Origin: Thermomonas carbonis
GTDB taxonomy: Bacteria; Pseudomonadota; Gammaproteobacteria; Xanthomonadales; Xanthomonadaceae
Direction: 5' to 3'
Assembly: GCF_014396975.1 (NCBI RefSeq)
Contig: NZ_CP060719.1
Location: 2,886,001-2,950,000 of the forward strand
DNA length: 64,000 bases
The position numbers were made by a program, and so were the translations under genes. The notes beneath the pieces were generated by a model. It saw nothing but the letters and a program-made list of their open reading frames with translations. It was not told where the DNA came from and searched no databases. Below are positions 9,501 to 17,808 of this stretch, in pieces (position 1 is the first letter of the stretch; the number at the start of each line of letters is the position of its first letter).

Positions 9501-9531
9501 AACAGAAAAACCCGCGTACTGGCGCGGGTTT
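9501..9531 (-). terminator. Terminator-like hairpin in the ndk leader (possible attenuator)
   Basis: A 9-bp perfect stem (9508-9516 with 9523-9531, six-base loop) is followed on the minus strand by five T residues and then CTGTT. That is the form of an intrinsic terminator read toward ndk, and on the plus strand there is no T tract. No minus-strand gene lies upstream that it could end. A TAGAAT -10-like hexamer on the minus strand at 9552-9557 would place the transcript start just before the hairpin, so the element would lie in the ndk leader about 50 bases before the start codon. Confidence 0.6.
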
Positions 9532-9630
9532 GGCCGATATGGCTACGGCGAATTCTAGCCGATGTTGCCGTCCTCCTCCACCCTTCGACTGGCTGGCGAT
9601 TGACGCCTGCACCGTTCCAGCCTTAGCATC

Positions 9631-9644
9631 CAAACAAGCGTTTG
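9631..9644. promoter_or_regulatory. PsrA-type operator before the fad operon
   Basis: The sequence CAAAC-AAGC-GTTTG is a perfect inverted repeat with a four-base spacer and fits the published PsrA consensus form ([G/C]AAAC, 2-4 bases, GTTT[G/C]). It ends 17 bp before the ATG of the TetR gene at 9662, where a bound repressor would block its own transcription and that of the fad genes behind it. Recognition is by eye from the consensus as I know it. Confidence 0.6.
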
Positions 9645-9661
9645 ATTCGACGAGGCGACCG

Positions 9662-10288
9662 ATGACCCTGCCGCATTTCTCGACCAAGGACCGGATCCTG
9701 TACGCCGCGGAGGAACTGTTCGCCCAGCAAGGCTTCGCCTCGACCTCGCTGCGGCAGGTCACCAGCCGCGCCGACGTCAACATCGCGGCGGTGAATTACC
9801 ACTTCGGCAGCAAGGAAAACCTGGTCAACGAGGTGTTCCGCCGGCGCATGGACGACATGAGCCGTGAACGCCTGGCTGCCCTGCAGCGCGCGGTCGAGGC
9901 CCACCCGGGCCAACTGGAGCCGATCCTCGCCGCCTTCGTGGAACCCGCGCTGGCAATGGCCCAGGACCGTCACGGCGGCGGCGCCTTCATCCGGGTGATC
10001 GCCCGCGCATACGCCGAGAGCAACGACAGCCTGCGCAAGTTCCTCTCCGACCAGTACGGGCACGTGCCGCGCGAGTTCGCCAAGGCCCTCGTCGGCTGCG
10101 TGCCGGGCCTGGGCAAGGAAGACCTGTACTGGCGATTGGACTTCCTGTCCGGCGCCCTGACCTATGCGATGGCCGACTTCGGCCTGATCAAGCGACCGGC
10201 CGGCGTCTCCGAGGCGAACCATCGCCAGCGCGCCGCCAAGGCACTCATCCGTTTCGCTGCAGCCGGCTTTCAAGCCGACGCCAGCTGA
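9662..10288 (+). CDS. psrA: TetR-family regulator, PsrA-like fatty-acid sensor
   Basis: A 208-residue TetR repressor. The N-terminal helix-turn-helix spans about residues 10-55 (ILYAAEELFAQQGFASTSL then VNIAAVNYHFGSKENLVNEV). The C-terminal half is the ligand and dimer domain. I chose the ATG at 9662 (MTLPHFSTKDR) because it lies directly after the operator-like repeat at 9631-9644; the longer frame would include that repeat. PsrA proteins are repressors released by long-chain acyl ligands and control beta-oxidation genes. The location 35 bp upstream of fadB and fadA in the same direction supports this role, so the three genes probably form an autoregulated operon. The PsrA name is inferred from family, operator and context. 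Confidence 0.8.
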   Translation: MTLPHFSTKDRILYAAEELFAQQGFASTSLRQVTSRADVNIAAVNYHFGSKENLVNEVFRRRMDDMSRERLAALQRAVEAHPGQLEPILAAFVEPALAMAQDRHGGGAFIRVIARAYAESNDSLRKFLSDQYGHVPREFAKALVGCVPGLGKEDLYWRLDFLSGALTYAMADFGLIKRPAGVSEANHRQRAAKALIRFAAAGFQADAS

Positions 10289-10323
10289 CCAATTTCATCA
10301 GCTTCATCAAGGAGATACCCCAC

Positions 10324-12696
10324 ATGTCTCAGAAATTGCTTGTCCGCCGCGCCGCCGTCCTCGGTGCCGGCGTGATGGGTGCGCAGATCGCCGCGCACCT
10401 GGTCAACGCCGGCGTGGACACCGTCCTGTTCGACCTGCCGGCCAAGGACGGCGACCCGAATGGCGTGGTCACCAAGGCGATTGCCGGTCTCGCCAAGCTC
10501 AGCCCCGCTCCGCTGGCGAGCAAGTCGCTGGCCGAGACGATCACTCCCGCCAACTATGAGACTGGCCTGGAACAACTCCGCGACTGCGACCTGGTCATCG
10601 AGGCCATCGCCGAGCGGATGGACTGGAAGCAGGATCTCTACAAGAAGATCGCCCCGTTCATTCCCGCCCATACGGTACTGGCCAGCAACACATCTGGCTT
10701 GGGAATCAACAAGTTGGCGGAAGTTCTTCCTGAAGAACTTCGACACCGTTTCTGCGGCGTGCACTTCTTCAATCCGCCGCGCTACATGCATCTGGCCGAG
10801 CTGATCCCGGCCAAGTCCACCGATCCGGAAGTGCTGGAGGGGCTGGAAACCTTCCTGACCAGCGCCCTCGGCAAGGGGGTGGTCTACGCCAAGGATACCC
10901 CGAACTTCATCGGCAACCGGATCGGGGTGTTCTCGATCCTGGCCGCGATCCACCACACCGGCACGTTCAAGCTCGGCTTCGACGAAGTCGACGCGATCAG
11001 CGGCCCGCTGGTCGGCCGGCCCAAGTCGGCGACCTACCGCACTTCGGACGTGGTCGGCCTGGACACCATGGCCCACGTCATCAAGACCATGGCCGACACC
11101 CTGCCCGACGATCCATGGCACCAGTACTTCAAGTCGCCGGCCTGGCTGCAGGCACTGATCGGCAAGGGCGCGCTGGGCCAGAAGACCGGTGCAGGGATCT
11201 TCCGCAAGGCCGGCAAAGACATCGTGGTCGTCGACCTCGACACCCAGGATTACCGCCCGGCAGACCGCGGCGCGGCACCGGAAGTCGTCGAGATCCTCAA
11301 GCTGCGCAATCCGGCGGAGAAATTCCAGAAGCTGCGCGAGAGCCAGCATCCGCAGGCGCAGTTCCTGTGGGCAACGTTCCGCGACCTGTTCCACTACAGC
11401 GCCTATCACCTGGCAGACATCGCCGAAACCGCGCGCGACGTCGACCTGGCGATCCGCTGGGGCTACGGCTGGTCGCTGGGCCCGTTCGAAACCTGGCAGG
11501 CCGCCGGCTGGAAGCAGGTGGCGCAGTGGATCGCCGACGACATCGTGGCCGGCAAGGCGATGAGCAGCGCGCCGCTGCCGGACTGGGTGTTCGATGGTCG
11601 CGAGGGCGTGCACGCCGCCGAGGGCAGCTTCAGCCCGGCCAAGAACGCCAAGCTTCCACGTTCCACCCTGCCCGTCTACCAACGCCAGCGCTTCCCCGAC
11701 CCGCTGCTGGGCGAGGTGTTCGCACCCGGTGAGACGGTCTACGAAAACGACGGCATCCGCTTGTGGACGGACGGCGACGACATCGCCGTGGCCAGCTTCA
11801 AGACCAAGATGCACACCGTCTCCGACGCGGTGCTGGACGGCCTGCAGGAGGCGATCGGCATCGCCGAGCAGAAGTTCAAGGGGATGGTGATCTGGCAGCC
11901 TAAGGAGCCTTTCTCAGCCGGTGCCGACCTGTCAGGGGCACTCGCCGCGCTCCAGGCCGGCAAGATCGCCGAGTTCGAGGCGATGGTCGCCAACTTCCAG
12001 GCCACCAGCCAGCGCATCAAGTATTCGCTGGTGCCGGTGGTCGCGGCGGTGCGCGGACTCGCGCTGGGCGGCGGCTGCGAGTTCCAGATGCACAGCGCCC
12101 GCAGCGTGGCCCACCTGGAAAGCTACATCGGCCTGGTCGAAGCCGGGGTCGGCCTGCTGCCGGCCGGTGGCGGCCTCAAGGAAATCGCAGTGCGCGCCTC
12201 GCAGGCGGCGGGACCGGGCGGCGACGTCTTCGCCGAACTGAAGAAGACCTTCGAGACCGTGGCGATGGCAAAGGTCTCGGCCTCGGCTTTTGAAGCCAAG
12301 GAATTGGGCCTGATGCGCGCGGCCGACAAGGTCGTGTTCAACGCCTATGAACTGCTGCACATCGCCAGGCAGGAAGCCGCCGCATTGGCCGACACCGGCT
12401 ATCGCCCGCCGCTGCCGGCGCGTCGCATCCAGGTGGGCGGCGACGTCGGCATCGCCACCTTCAAGATGATGCTGGTGAACATGCTGGAAGGCCGCTTCAT
12501 CAGTCCGTACGACTACGAGATCGCCGTGCGCATCGCCACCGTGCTGTGCGGCGGCGAGATCGACCGTGGGTCGCTGGTGGACGAGGAATGGCTGCTCAAG
12601 CTCGAGCGCCAGCACTTCGTGGAACTGGCGCAGCAGGAAAAAACCCAGGCCCGCATCGCCCACATGCTGAAGACCGGCAAGCCGCTGCGCAATTGA
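10324..12696 (+). CDS. fadB: 3-hydroxyacyl-CoA dehydrogenase / enoyl-CoA hydratase (FadB-like, inverted domain order)
   Basis: A 790-residue bifunctional beta-oxidation enzyme. The NAD-binding dehydrogenase comes first, with the Rossmann motif GAGVMG at residues 14-19 and HFFNPPRYMHL in the catalytic region. The crotonase-like enoyl-CoA hydratase domain comes last, from about residue 480 (FSAGADLSGAL, then VAAVRGLALGGGCEF). This is the reverse of E. coli FadB and matches the FadN/YusL arrangement. It would hydrate enoyl-CoA and oxidise the resulting 3-hydroxyacyl-CoA. An AAGGAG ribosome-binding site precedes the ATG. It is followed after 23 bp by its thiolase partner. Confidence 0.93.
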   Translation: MSQKLLVRRAAVLGAGVMGAQIAAHLVNAGVDTVLFDLPAKDGDPNGVVTKAIAGLAKLSPAPLASKSLAETITPANYETGLEQLRDCDLVIEAIAERMDWKQDLYKKIAPFIPAHTVLASNTSGLGINKLAEVLPEELRHRFCGVHFFNPPRYMHLAELIPAKSTDPEVLEGLETFLTSALGKGVVYAKDTPNFIGNRIGVFSILAAIHHTGTFKLGFDEVDAISGPLVGRPKSATYRTSDVVGLDTMAHVIKTMADTLPDDPWHQYFKSPAWLQALIGKGALGQKTGAGIFRKAGKDIVVVDLDTQDYRPADRGAAPEVVEILKLRNPAEKFQKLRESQHPQAQFLWATFRDLFHYSAYHLADIAETARDVDLAIRWGYGWSLGPFETWQAAGWKQVAQWIADDIVAGKAMSSAPLPDWVFDGREGVHAAEGSFSPAKNAKLPRSTLPVYQRQRFPDPLLGEVFAPGETVYENDGIRLWTDGDDIAVASFKTKMHTVSDAVLDGLQEAIGIAEQKFKGMVIWQPKEPFSAGADLSGALAALQAGKIAEFEAMVANFQATSQRIKYSLVPVVAAVRGLALGGGCEFQMHSARSVAHLESYIGLVEAGVGLLPAGGGLKEIAVRASQAAGPGGDVFAELKKTFETVAMAKVSASAFEAKELGLMRAADKVVFNAYELLHIARQEAAALADTGYRPPLPARRIQVGGDVGIATFKMMLVNMLEGRFISPYDYEIAVRIATVLCGGEIDRGSLVDEEWLLKLERQHFVELAQQEKTQARIAHMLKTGKPLRN

Positions 12697-12719
12697 GCGA
12701 CGACAAAGGACCCAACCCC

Positions 12720-13925
12720 ATGAGCAAGCAAGTACAAGACGCCTATATCGTCGCCGCCACTCGCACACCGGTCGGCAAGGCACCCAAAGGCGTGTTCCGC
12801 AATACCCGTCCCGACGACATGCTGGCCCACGTGCTGAAGTCGGTGGTGGCGCAGGCACCGGGCATCGACCTCAACCGCATCGACGACGCCATCATCGGCT
12901 GCGCCATGCCCGAGGGCGAGCAAGGCATGAACGTGGCGCGCATCGGCCTGCTGCTTGCCGGCCTCCCGAATACCATCGCCGCGCAGACCATCAACCGCTT
13001 CTGTTCGTCCGGCCTGCAGGCCGTGGCAATGGCCGCGGACCAGATCCGCCTGGGCAACGCCGACCTGATGCTGGCCGGCGGCACCGAATCGATGTCGATG
13101 GTGCCGATGATGGGCAACAAGATCGCGATGGCACCCAGCGTGTTCGACAACGACCACGTGGCGATCGCCTACGGCATGGGCATCACCGCCGAAAAGGTCG
13201 CCGAGGAATGGAAGATCTCGCGCGAAGACCAGGACGCGTTCGCGGTGGCCTCGCACCAGAAAGCGCTGGCCGCGCAGGCCGCTGGCGAGTTCCGCGAGGA
13301 GATCAGCGCCTACGAAGTGATCTCGCGCCAGCCGGACCTGGCCGGCGACACGGTGCGCCTGAAGAAACTGCTGGTCGAACACGACGAAGGCCCGCGTGCG
13401 GATACATCGCTGGAAGGCTTGGCCAGGCTGCGCACGGTATTCCGCAATCAGCAGTTTGGTGGCACCGTGACCGCAGGTACCGCCTCGCAGATGAGCGATG
13501 GCGCCGCAGGCGTGCTGCTGGCGTCGGAGCAGGCGATCAAGGACTACGGCCTGACCCCGCTCGCCCGCTTCGTCAGCTTCTCGGTCGCCGGCGTGCGCCC
13601 GGAAGTGATGGGCATCGGCCCGATCGCGGCGATCCCGAAGGCGCTCAAGCAGGCCGGCCTGACCAAGGATCAACTGGACTGGATCGAACTCAACGAAGCA
13701 TTCGCCGCGCAAGCGCTGGCGGTCATCCGCGACAGCGACCTCGATGCATCGAAGATCAATCCGCTGGGCGGTGCGATCGCATTGGGCCACCCGCTGGGCG
13801 CGACCGGCGCGATCCGCACCGCGACCATCGTCCACGGCATGCGCCGCCACCAGAAGAAGTACGGCATGGTGACCATGTGCATCGGCACCGGCATGGGCGC
13901 GGCCGGGATTTTCGAAGCGCTCTGA
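12720..13925 (+). CDS. fadA: Acetyl-CoA acyltransferase (3-ketoacyl-CoA thiolase)
   Basis: A 401-residue thiolase that cleaves 3-ketoacyl-CoA with CoA in the last step of beta-oxidation. The nucleophilic cysteine lies in INRFCSSGLQAV, the histidine in GHPLGATGA with the preceding NPLGGAIALG, and the second cysteine in TMCIGTGMGAAG. The start at 12720 (MSKQVQDAYIVAATRTP) follows a weak AAAGGA site; the longer open frame is shadow of fadB. It closes the psrA-fadB-fadA operon. The enzyme could also split acetoacetyl-CoA, which would connect it to the 3-hydroxybutyrate genes near 41-54 kb, but this is speculation. Confidence 0.95.
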   Translation: MSKQVQDAYIVAATRTPVGKAPKGVFRNTRPDDMLAHVLKSVVAQAPGIDLNRIDDAIIGCAMPEGEQGMNVARIGLLLAGLPNTIAAQTINRFCSSGLQAVAMAADQIRLGNADLMLAGGTESMSMVPMMGNKIAMAPSVFDNDHVAIAYGMGITAEKVAEEWKISREDQDAFAVASHQKALAAQAAGEFREEISAYEVISRQPDLAGDTVRLKKLLVEHDEGPRADTSLEGLARLRTVFRNQQFGGTVTAGTASQMSDGAAGVLLASEQAIKDYGLTPLARFVSFSVAGVRPEVMGIGPIAAIPKALKQAGLTKDQLDWIELNEAFAAQALAVIRDSDLDASKINPLGGAIALGHPLGATGAIRTATIVHGMRRHQKKYGMVTMCIGTGMGAAGIFEAL

Positions 13926-13943
13926 GCGAGTGATCGATGGATG

Positions 13944-13973
13944 CGAAAACGGCGCCTTGCGGCGCCGTTTTCG
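13944..13973. terminator. Bidirectional terminator between fadA and galU
   Basis: A perfect 13-bp stem (13944-13956 with 13961-13973, tetraloop TTGC) has four T residues at the end of its 3' arm on either strand. It lies between the convergent genes fadA (plus) and galU (minus) and would end transcription from both sides. Confidence 0.85.
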
Positions 13974-13994
13974 TAGCTGCGGACGGAGCCCGGA

Positions 13995-14909
13995 TCAGGT
14001 CTCGACCACGCCCATTTCGTCGAGCGCGTTCTTCATCAGGTCGCGCGCGGCGTCGCTCAGCTTCTCGTGATCCAGCGCATAGCGGATGGTCGCTTCGATC
14101 AGGCCGATGTGGGTGCCGCAATCGAAACGCGTGCCCTGGAAGCGGTAGGCCTGTACCGGTTTTTCCGCGAGCAAGGCGGCGATGGCGTCGGTCAGCTGGA
14201 TCTCGCCGCCAGCGCCAGGCGCGGTCTGTTCAAGCAGGTCGAAGATGCGCCCGTCGAGCACGTAGCGCCCGACCACGGCCAGCGTGCTCGGCGACGCCTC
14301 GGGATTGGGTTTCTCGACGATCGCATTGATCCGTCCCGACCGACCCTCGAACGACTCGGTGGCGACGATGCCGTAACTGCCGGTCTGCGCGCGCGGCACG
14401 TCCTGCACCGCAATCACGCTGCCACCGGAGGCTTCGGCCAGGTCGGCCATCTGCTTCAACGCGCCGGGGCCACGGTTCCAGATCAGGTCATCCGGCAACA
14501 GCACCGCGAACGGCTGGTCGCCGATGATCGGCTTGGCACACAACACGGCGTGACCCAGGCCCAACGCTTCGGACTGGGTGACGAAGACCGCACGTACATG
14601 CGATGGCAGCACGTTGCGGACCAGTTCCAGCTGTTCGAGTTTGCCGCTGCGTTCCAGCTTCTGCTCGAGCTCGTAGGCCTTGTCGAAATAGTCCGCGACC
14701 GCGTGCTTGTAGCGGTTGGTGACGAACACCAGGGTGTCGCAGCCGGCCTCGATCGCCTCGTCGACCGCGTATTGGATCAGCGGCTTGTCGATGATCGGCA
14801 GCATCTCCTTCGGCACGGTCTTGGTGGCCGGCAAGAACCGGGTACCGAGACCGGCGACCGGGAAGACCGCGACGCGGATGCGGGGATTCGTATTGGTTTT
14901 CATCATCAT
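13995..14909 (-). CDS. galU: UTP-glucose-1-phosphate uridylyltransferase
   Basis: A 304-residue nucleotidyltransferase that makes UDP-glucose for lipopolysaccharide and exopolysaccharide. The signature AVFPVAGLGTRFLPATK lies at residues 13-29, and the sugar-binding EKPNPEASPS and GGEIQLTDAI motifs follow. Three consecutive ATG codons (14909, 14906, 14903) leave the exact start open; the first overlaps the stop of the upstream gene as ATGA, which favours coupled translation. It ends the lapA-lapB-glycosyltransferase-capD-galU run and is closed by the terminator at 13944-13973. Confidence 0.95.
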   Translation of the reverse strand: MMMKTNTNPRIRVAVFPVAGLGTRFLPATKTVPKEMLPIIDKPLIQYAVDEAIEAGCDTLVFVTNRYKHAVADYFDKAYELEQKLERSGKLEQLELVRNVLPSHVRAVFVTQSEALGLGHAVLCAKPIIGDQPFAVLLPDDLIWNRGPGALKQMADLAEASGGSVIAVQDVPRAQTGSYGIVATESFEGRSGRINAIVEKPNPEASPSTLAVVGRYVLDGRIFDLLEQTAPGAGGEIQLTDAIAALLAEKPVQAYRFQGTRFDCGTHIGLIEATIRYALDHEKLSDAARDLMKNALDEMGVVET

Positions 14910-16816
14910 TGGGGTTGTCGGGCCCGGCGCGCCGGGAACGCCACGATCGTGGCGACATGCGCTACCTCGGTGTCGTCGCTCGGATTGAACTCGGGCACGG
15001 CATCACGCAAGGCATCCGCCAGGCGTTCCAGGTCATAGTCGCGCACTGCGGCGCGCAGCACCTCGAGCGCATGCTCGACGCGTTCCGGCACCACGCTGCG
15101 GGCGGCGGCCTGCAGGATGTTCGGGTAGGTCGTGGCGCTGTAGCGCTCGTCCGCGTGGAACAGCGTTTCGTGCAGTTTCTCGCCGGGGCGCAGGCCGGTG
15201 TATTCGATCGCGATATCGCGCTCCGGCTGTTTGCCCGCAAGCCGTATCATCTGTTCGGCCAGCATGGAGATCGACACCGGTTCGCCCATGTCGAGCGTGT
15301 ACACGGCTTGCTGCGCACCGATCGAGGACGCCTGCAGGATCAGCTGGCAGGCCTCGGGAATGGTCATGAAAAAACGGGTCACGTCGCGGTCGGTGACGGT
15401 AACCGGGCCGCCGCGGCGGATCTGCTCGCGAAACAGCGGCACCACGCTGCCCGCCGAGTCCAGCACATTGCCGAAGCGGACCGTGACCATGCGGGTCGAA
15501 CGCGGATCGACCAAGGCCTGGCAGACCATTTCGGCCAGCCGTTTGGTGGCACCCAGCACGTTGACCGGATCCACCGCCTTGTCGGTCGAGATCAGCACGA
15601 AGGTGGCGACCCGCGCATCGCGGCAGGCGCGCGCCACCACGTCGGTCGCCAGCACGTTGTTGCGCACGGCTTCGCGCAATTGCCCCTGCAGCAGCGGCAC
15701 CTGTTTGTAGGCGGCGGCGTGGAAGACGGCTTCCGGCTCGGCCTTGCGCAAGGTGTATGCGATCACGGCCGGATCGCCACAATCGCCGAGCACGAGGATG
15801 CATTCGATGCCTGGAAAATCGCGCTTTAGCTCGGTTTCCGCGGTCAGCAGGGCGAGCTCGTCGATGTCGAGCAGGGTGATCCGGTGTGCGCCATGCCGCG
15901 CGCATTGCCGGCACAGTTCCAGGCCGATCGAGCCACCGGCGCCGGTCACCAGGACCGAACGCGCGCCCAACCAGCCACGGATCGCCTTCCAGTCCGGGGT
16001 GTGCGGTTGCCGGCCCAAGAGGTCTTCGATGGCGACTTCCTTGAGTTGGCCCGGCAAGGAGCGGCCTTCGAGGATGTCGGCCAGGCGTGGCACCGTGCGG
16101 AACGGCAAGCCACTCTGCTCGCACAGGCCGATGACCCGGCGCATCGCCGTGGCCGACACTGACGGCATTGCGATCACCAGCAACTGCGCCCCGGTTTCGC
16201 GGGCGATCCGTGGCAGATCCTCGACCTTGCCGAGCACCGGCAGGCCCTGCAGGCGCGTCCCGCGCAGGCCGACCGAATCATCCAGGAATCCGATCGGGTC
16301 GTAACGACCGGTGCGGCGCAAGTCGCGCACCAGTGCCTCGCCCGCCTGTCCAGCGCCCAGGATCAGCACGCGCTCGGCGCCATCGGCAGTCTGCAGCAGG
16401 CGGTGATCCTTCCAGGCACGGAAGATCAATCGTGGCGCACCCAGCAGGATCGTCAATGCGAACGGATACAGCAGCAGCGCCGCCCGCGAAACCAGATCCA
16501 GCCGGCTGTAGAAGAAGAGGCCCACGACCACCGCAAGCAGGCCGACCAGGCTGGCCTTGAAGATGTTCATCAGGTCGGGGACGCTGGCAAAGCGCCACAA
16601 GCCCCGGTACAGGCCGACGCGCCAGGACACCAATCCCTGCGCGACCAATACGATCAACACCGTGCTGGAGAACGGTGCCAGCGACAGCTGGCTGGGCTGC
16701 AGTGCATAGCGCATGTAGTGCAGGCCCTGCCAGCAGACCCAGACCATGAACAGGTCATGCAGGATCACCGCGAGGCGCGGCAAGCGATGCTTGAGACGAT
16801 CCTTCCATGTGCTCAT
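14906..16816 (-). CDS. Nucleoside-diphosphate-sugar epimerase/dehydratase of the CapD/WbpM membrane family
   Basis: A 636-residue polysaccharide biosynthesis protein. Four hydrophobic segments occupy about residues 15-125. A first Rossmann fold follows (VLILGAGQAGEALVRDL, near residue 150) and then the SDR domain (VLVTGAGGSIGLELCRQ, about residue 290) with ISTDKAVDPVNVLGATKR. WbpM/FlaA1-type proteins are C4/C6 dehydratases of UDP-GlcNAc or related sugars and supply O-antigen precursors. The start at 16816 (MSTWKDRLKHR) overlaps the preceding glycosyltransferase stop as ATGA, so the 15 extra codons of the longer frame are rejected. The exact sugar substrate cannot be read from sequence. Confidence 0.9.
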   Translation of the reverse strand: MSTWKDRLKHRLPRLAVILHDLFMVWVCWQGLHYMRYALQPSQLSLAPFSSTVLIVLVAQGLVSWRVGLYRGLWRFASVPDLMNIFKASLVGLLAVVVGLFFYSRLDLVSRAALLLYPFALTILLGAPRLIFRAWKDHRLLQTADGAERVLILGAGQAGEALVRDLRRTGRYDPIGFLDDSVGLRGTRLQGLPVLGKVEDLPRIARETGAQLLVIAMPSVSATAMRRVIGLCEQSGLPFRTVPRLADILEGRSLPGQLKEVAIEDLLGRQPHTPDWKAIRGWLGARSVLVTGAGGSIGLELCRQCARHGAHRITLLDIDELALLTAETELKRDFPGIECILVLGDCGDPAVIAYTLRKAEPEAVFHAAAYKQVPLLQGQLREAVRNNVLATDVVARACRDARVATFVLISTDKAVDPVNVLGATKRLAEMVCQALVDPRSTRMVTVRFGNVLDSAGSVVPLFREQIRRGGPVTVTDRDVTRFFMTIPEACQLILQASSIGAQQAVYTLDMGEPVSISMLAEQMIRLAGKQPERDIAIEYTGLRPGEKLHETLFHADERYSATTYPNILQAAARSVVPERVEHALEVLRAAVRDYDLERLADALRDAVPEFNPSDDTEVAHVATIVAFPARRARQPQ

Positions 16817-17808
16817 CTGCCGAATCCTTCGGTCGTGGTCGCGCTGCGCCGGTGCATCCAAGCCCAGGCCAGCAGCCAGATTGTCGCCATCATGGCGACC
16901 ACCGGCGCAGCGGGCATCCGCGTGTCATGCGCACGAAGCATGATCCCAATGGCCACGCACGTCCATAGGGCATATGCCGTGGACACCTGCAGGTGTCCCC
17001 AGCGCCGGCTGCAGCGCTGGTAGAGGTGTTGGACATGCGCTTGCCACCAGCGCTGGCCGGTGGCGATGCGCCAGCCGAGGGTCAGCCCGCTGTCGCCAAG
17101 CATCGCCATCGGCGGCAAGGCCAGCAACAGCCAGCTCGAAGACGGCAACGTGGCCACGCCGCCGGCGAGCAATGCCGCGATCGCGTAACCCAATGCCCCA
17201 CTGCCTACGTCGCCCAGGAAGATTCGCGCTGGCGGCCGGTTGAACGGCAGGAAGCCCAGGCAGGCAGCCGTCAGTGCGATCCCTGCGACCTGCCAGCCCA
17301 CATCGAGCAGACAGGCCAGCCCTACTCCGCAAAGCAAGGCCTGACTGGCCGCCAGCCCATCGATGCCGTCCATGAAGTTCCAGGCATTGACCAGCACTGG
17401 CACCAGCACCAGGGCGGCCAGCAGCGCCGGTACGCCCGCGTCCTGCAGATGCAAGCCCCATGCCAACGCAAGGCCGGCAATGGCATGTACGCCCAGGCGC
17501 AGCGCACTTGGCAGCGGGTAATGATCATCGCCCCATCCGATCCCGGCGACGAGCAACAGGCCGGCTGCCACCGGCCACCAGCCGGCATCGACACCCCAGC
17601 CCAGCAGGATCATCGCCAGCAGCAAGACCAGGACGATGCCGACACCGCCACCACGTGGCGTCGCCGTTGCATGGCTGCGGCGCTCGCCCGGTTGGTCGAG
17701 CATTCCGCGACGGCGTGCGTACGTGATCGCCCACGCCGTGCCCGCCATCGAAATCACCAGCGCAGCAATGGCGCTGGCGGCCAGCAGGGCCGGTTCAGAC
17801 CACGGCAT
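16813..17808 (-). CDS. WecA/WbpL-like undecaprenyl-phosphate sugar-1-phosphate transferase
   Basis: A 331-residue membrane protein of glycosyltransferase family 4 (MraY/WecA superfamily) with about ten hydrophobic segments. Family motifs are visible: the RRSHATATPRGGGVG loop, NAWNFMDGIDGLA (the DG aspartates that bind metal) and FLGDVGSGALGY. These enzymes move a HexNAc-1-phosphate from UDP-sugar to undecaprenyl phosphate and start O-antigen or capsule units at the inner membrane. Its first 14 bases overlap the end of lapB and its stop overlaps the capD-like gene. WbpL with WbpM is the pairing known from Pseudomonas B-band O-antigen, which this gene pair resembles. Confidence 0.88.
   Translation of the reverse strand: MPWSEPALLAASAIAALVISMAGTAWAITYARRRGMLDQPGERRSHATATPRGGGVGIVLVLLLAMILLGWGVDAGWWPVAAGLLLVAGIGWGDDHYPLPSALRLGVHAIAGLALAWGLHLQDAGVPALLAALVLVPVLVNAWNFMDGIDGLAASQALLCGVGLACLLDVGWQVAGIALTAACLGFLPFNRPPARIFLGDVGSGALGYAIAALLAGGVATLPSSSWLLLALPPMAMLGDSGLTLGWRIATGQRWWQAHVQHLYQRCSRRWGHLQVSTAYALWTCVAIGIMLRAHDTRMPAAPVVAMMATIWLLAWAWMHRRSATTTEGFGR

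Noticed and set aside
9530..9661. An upstream extension of the PsrA-like regulator by 44 residues
   Set aside because: It would place the operator palindrome inside the coding region and has no TetR-like sequence before MTLPHFSTKDR.
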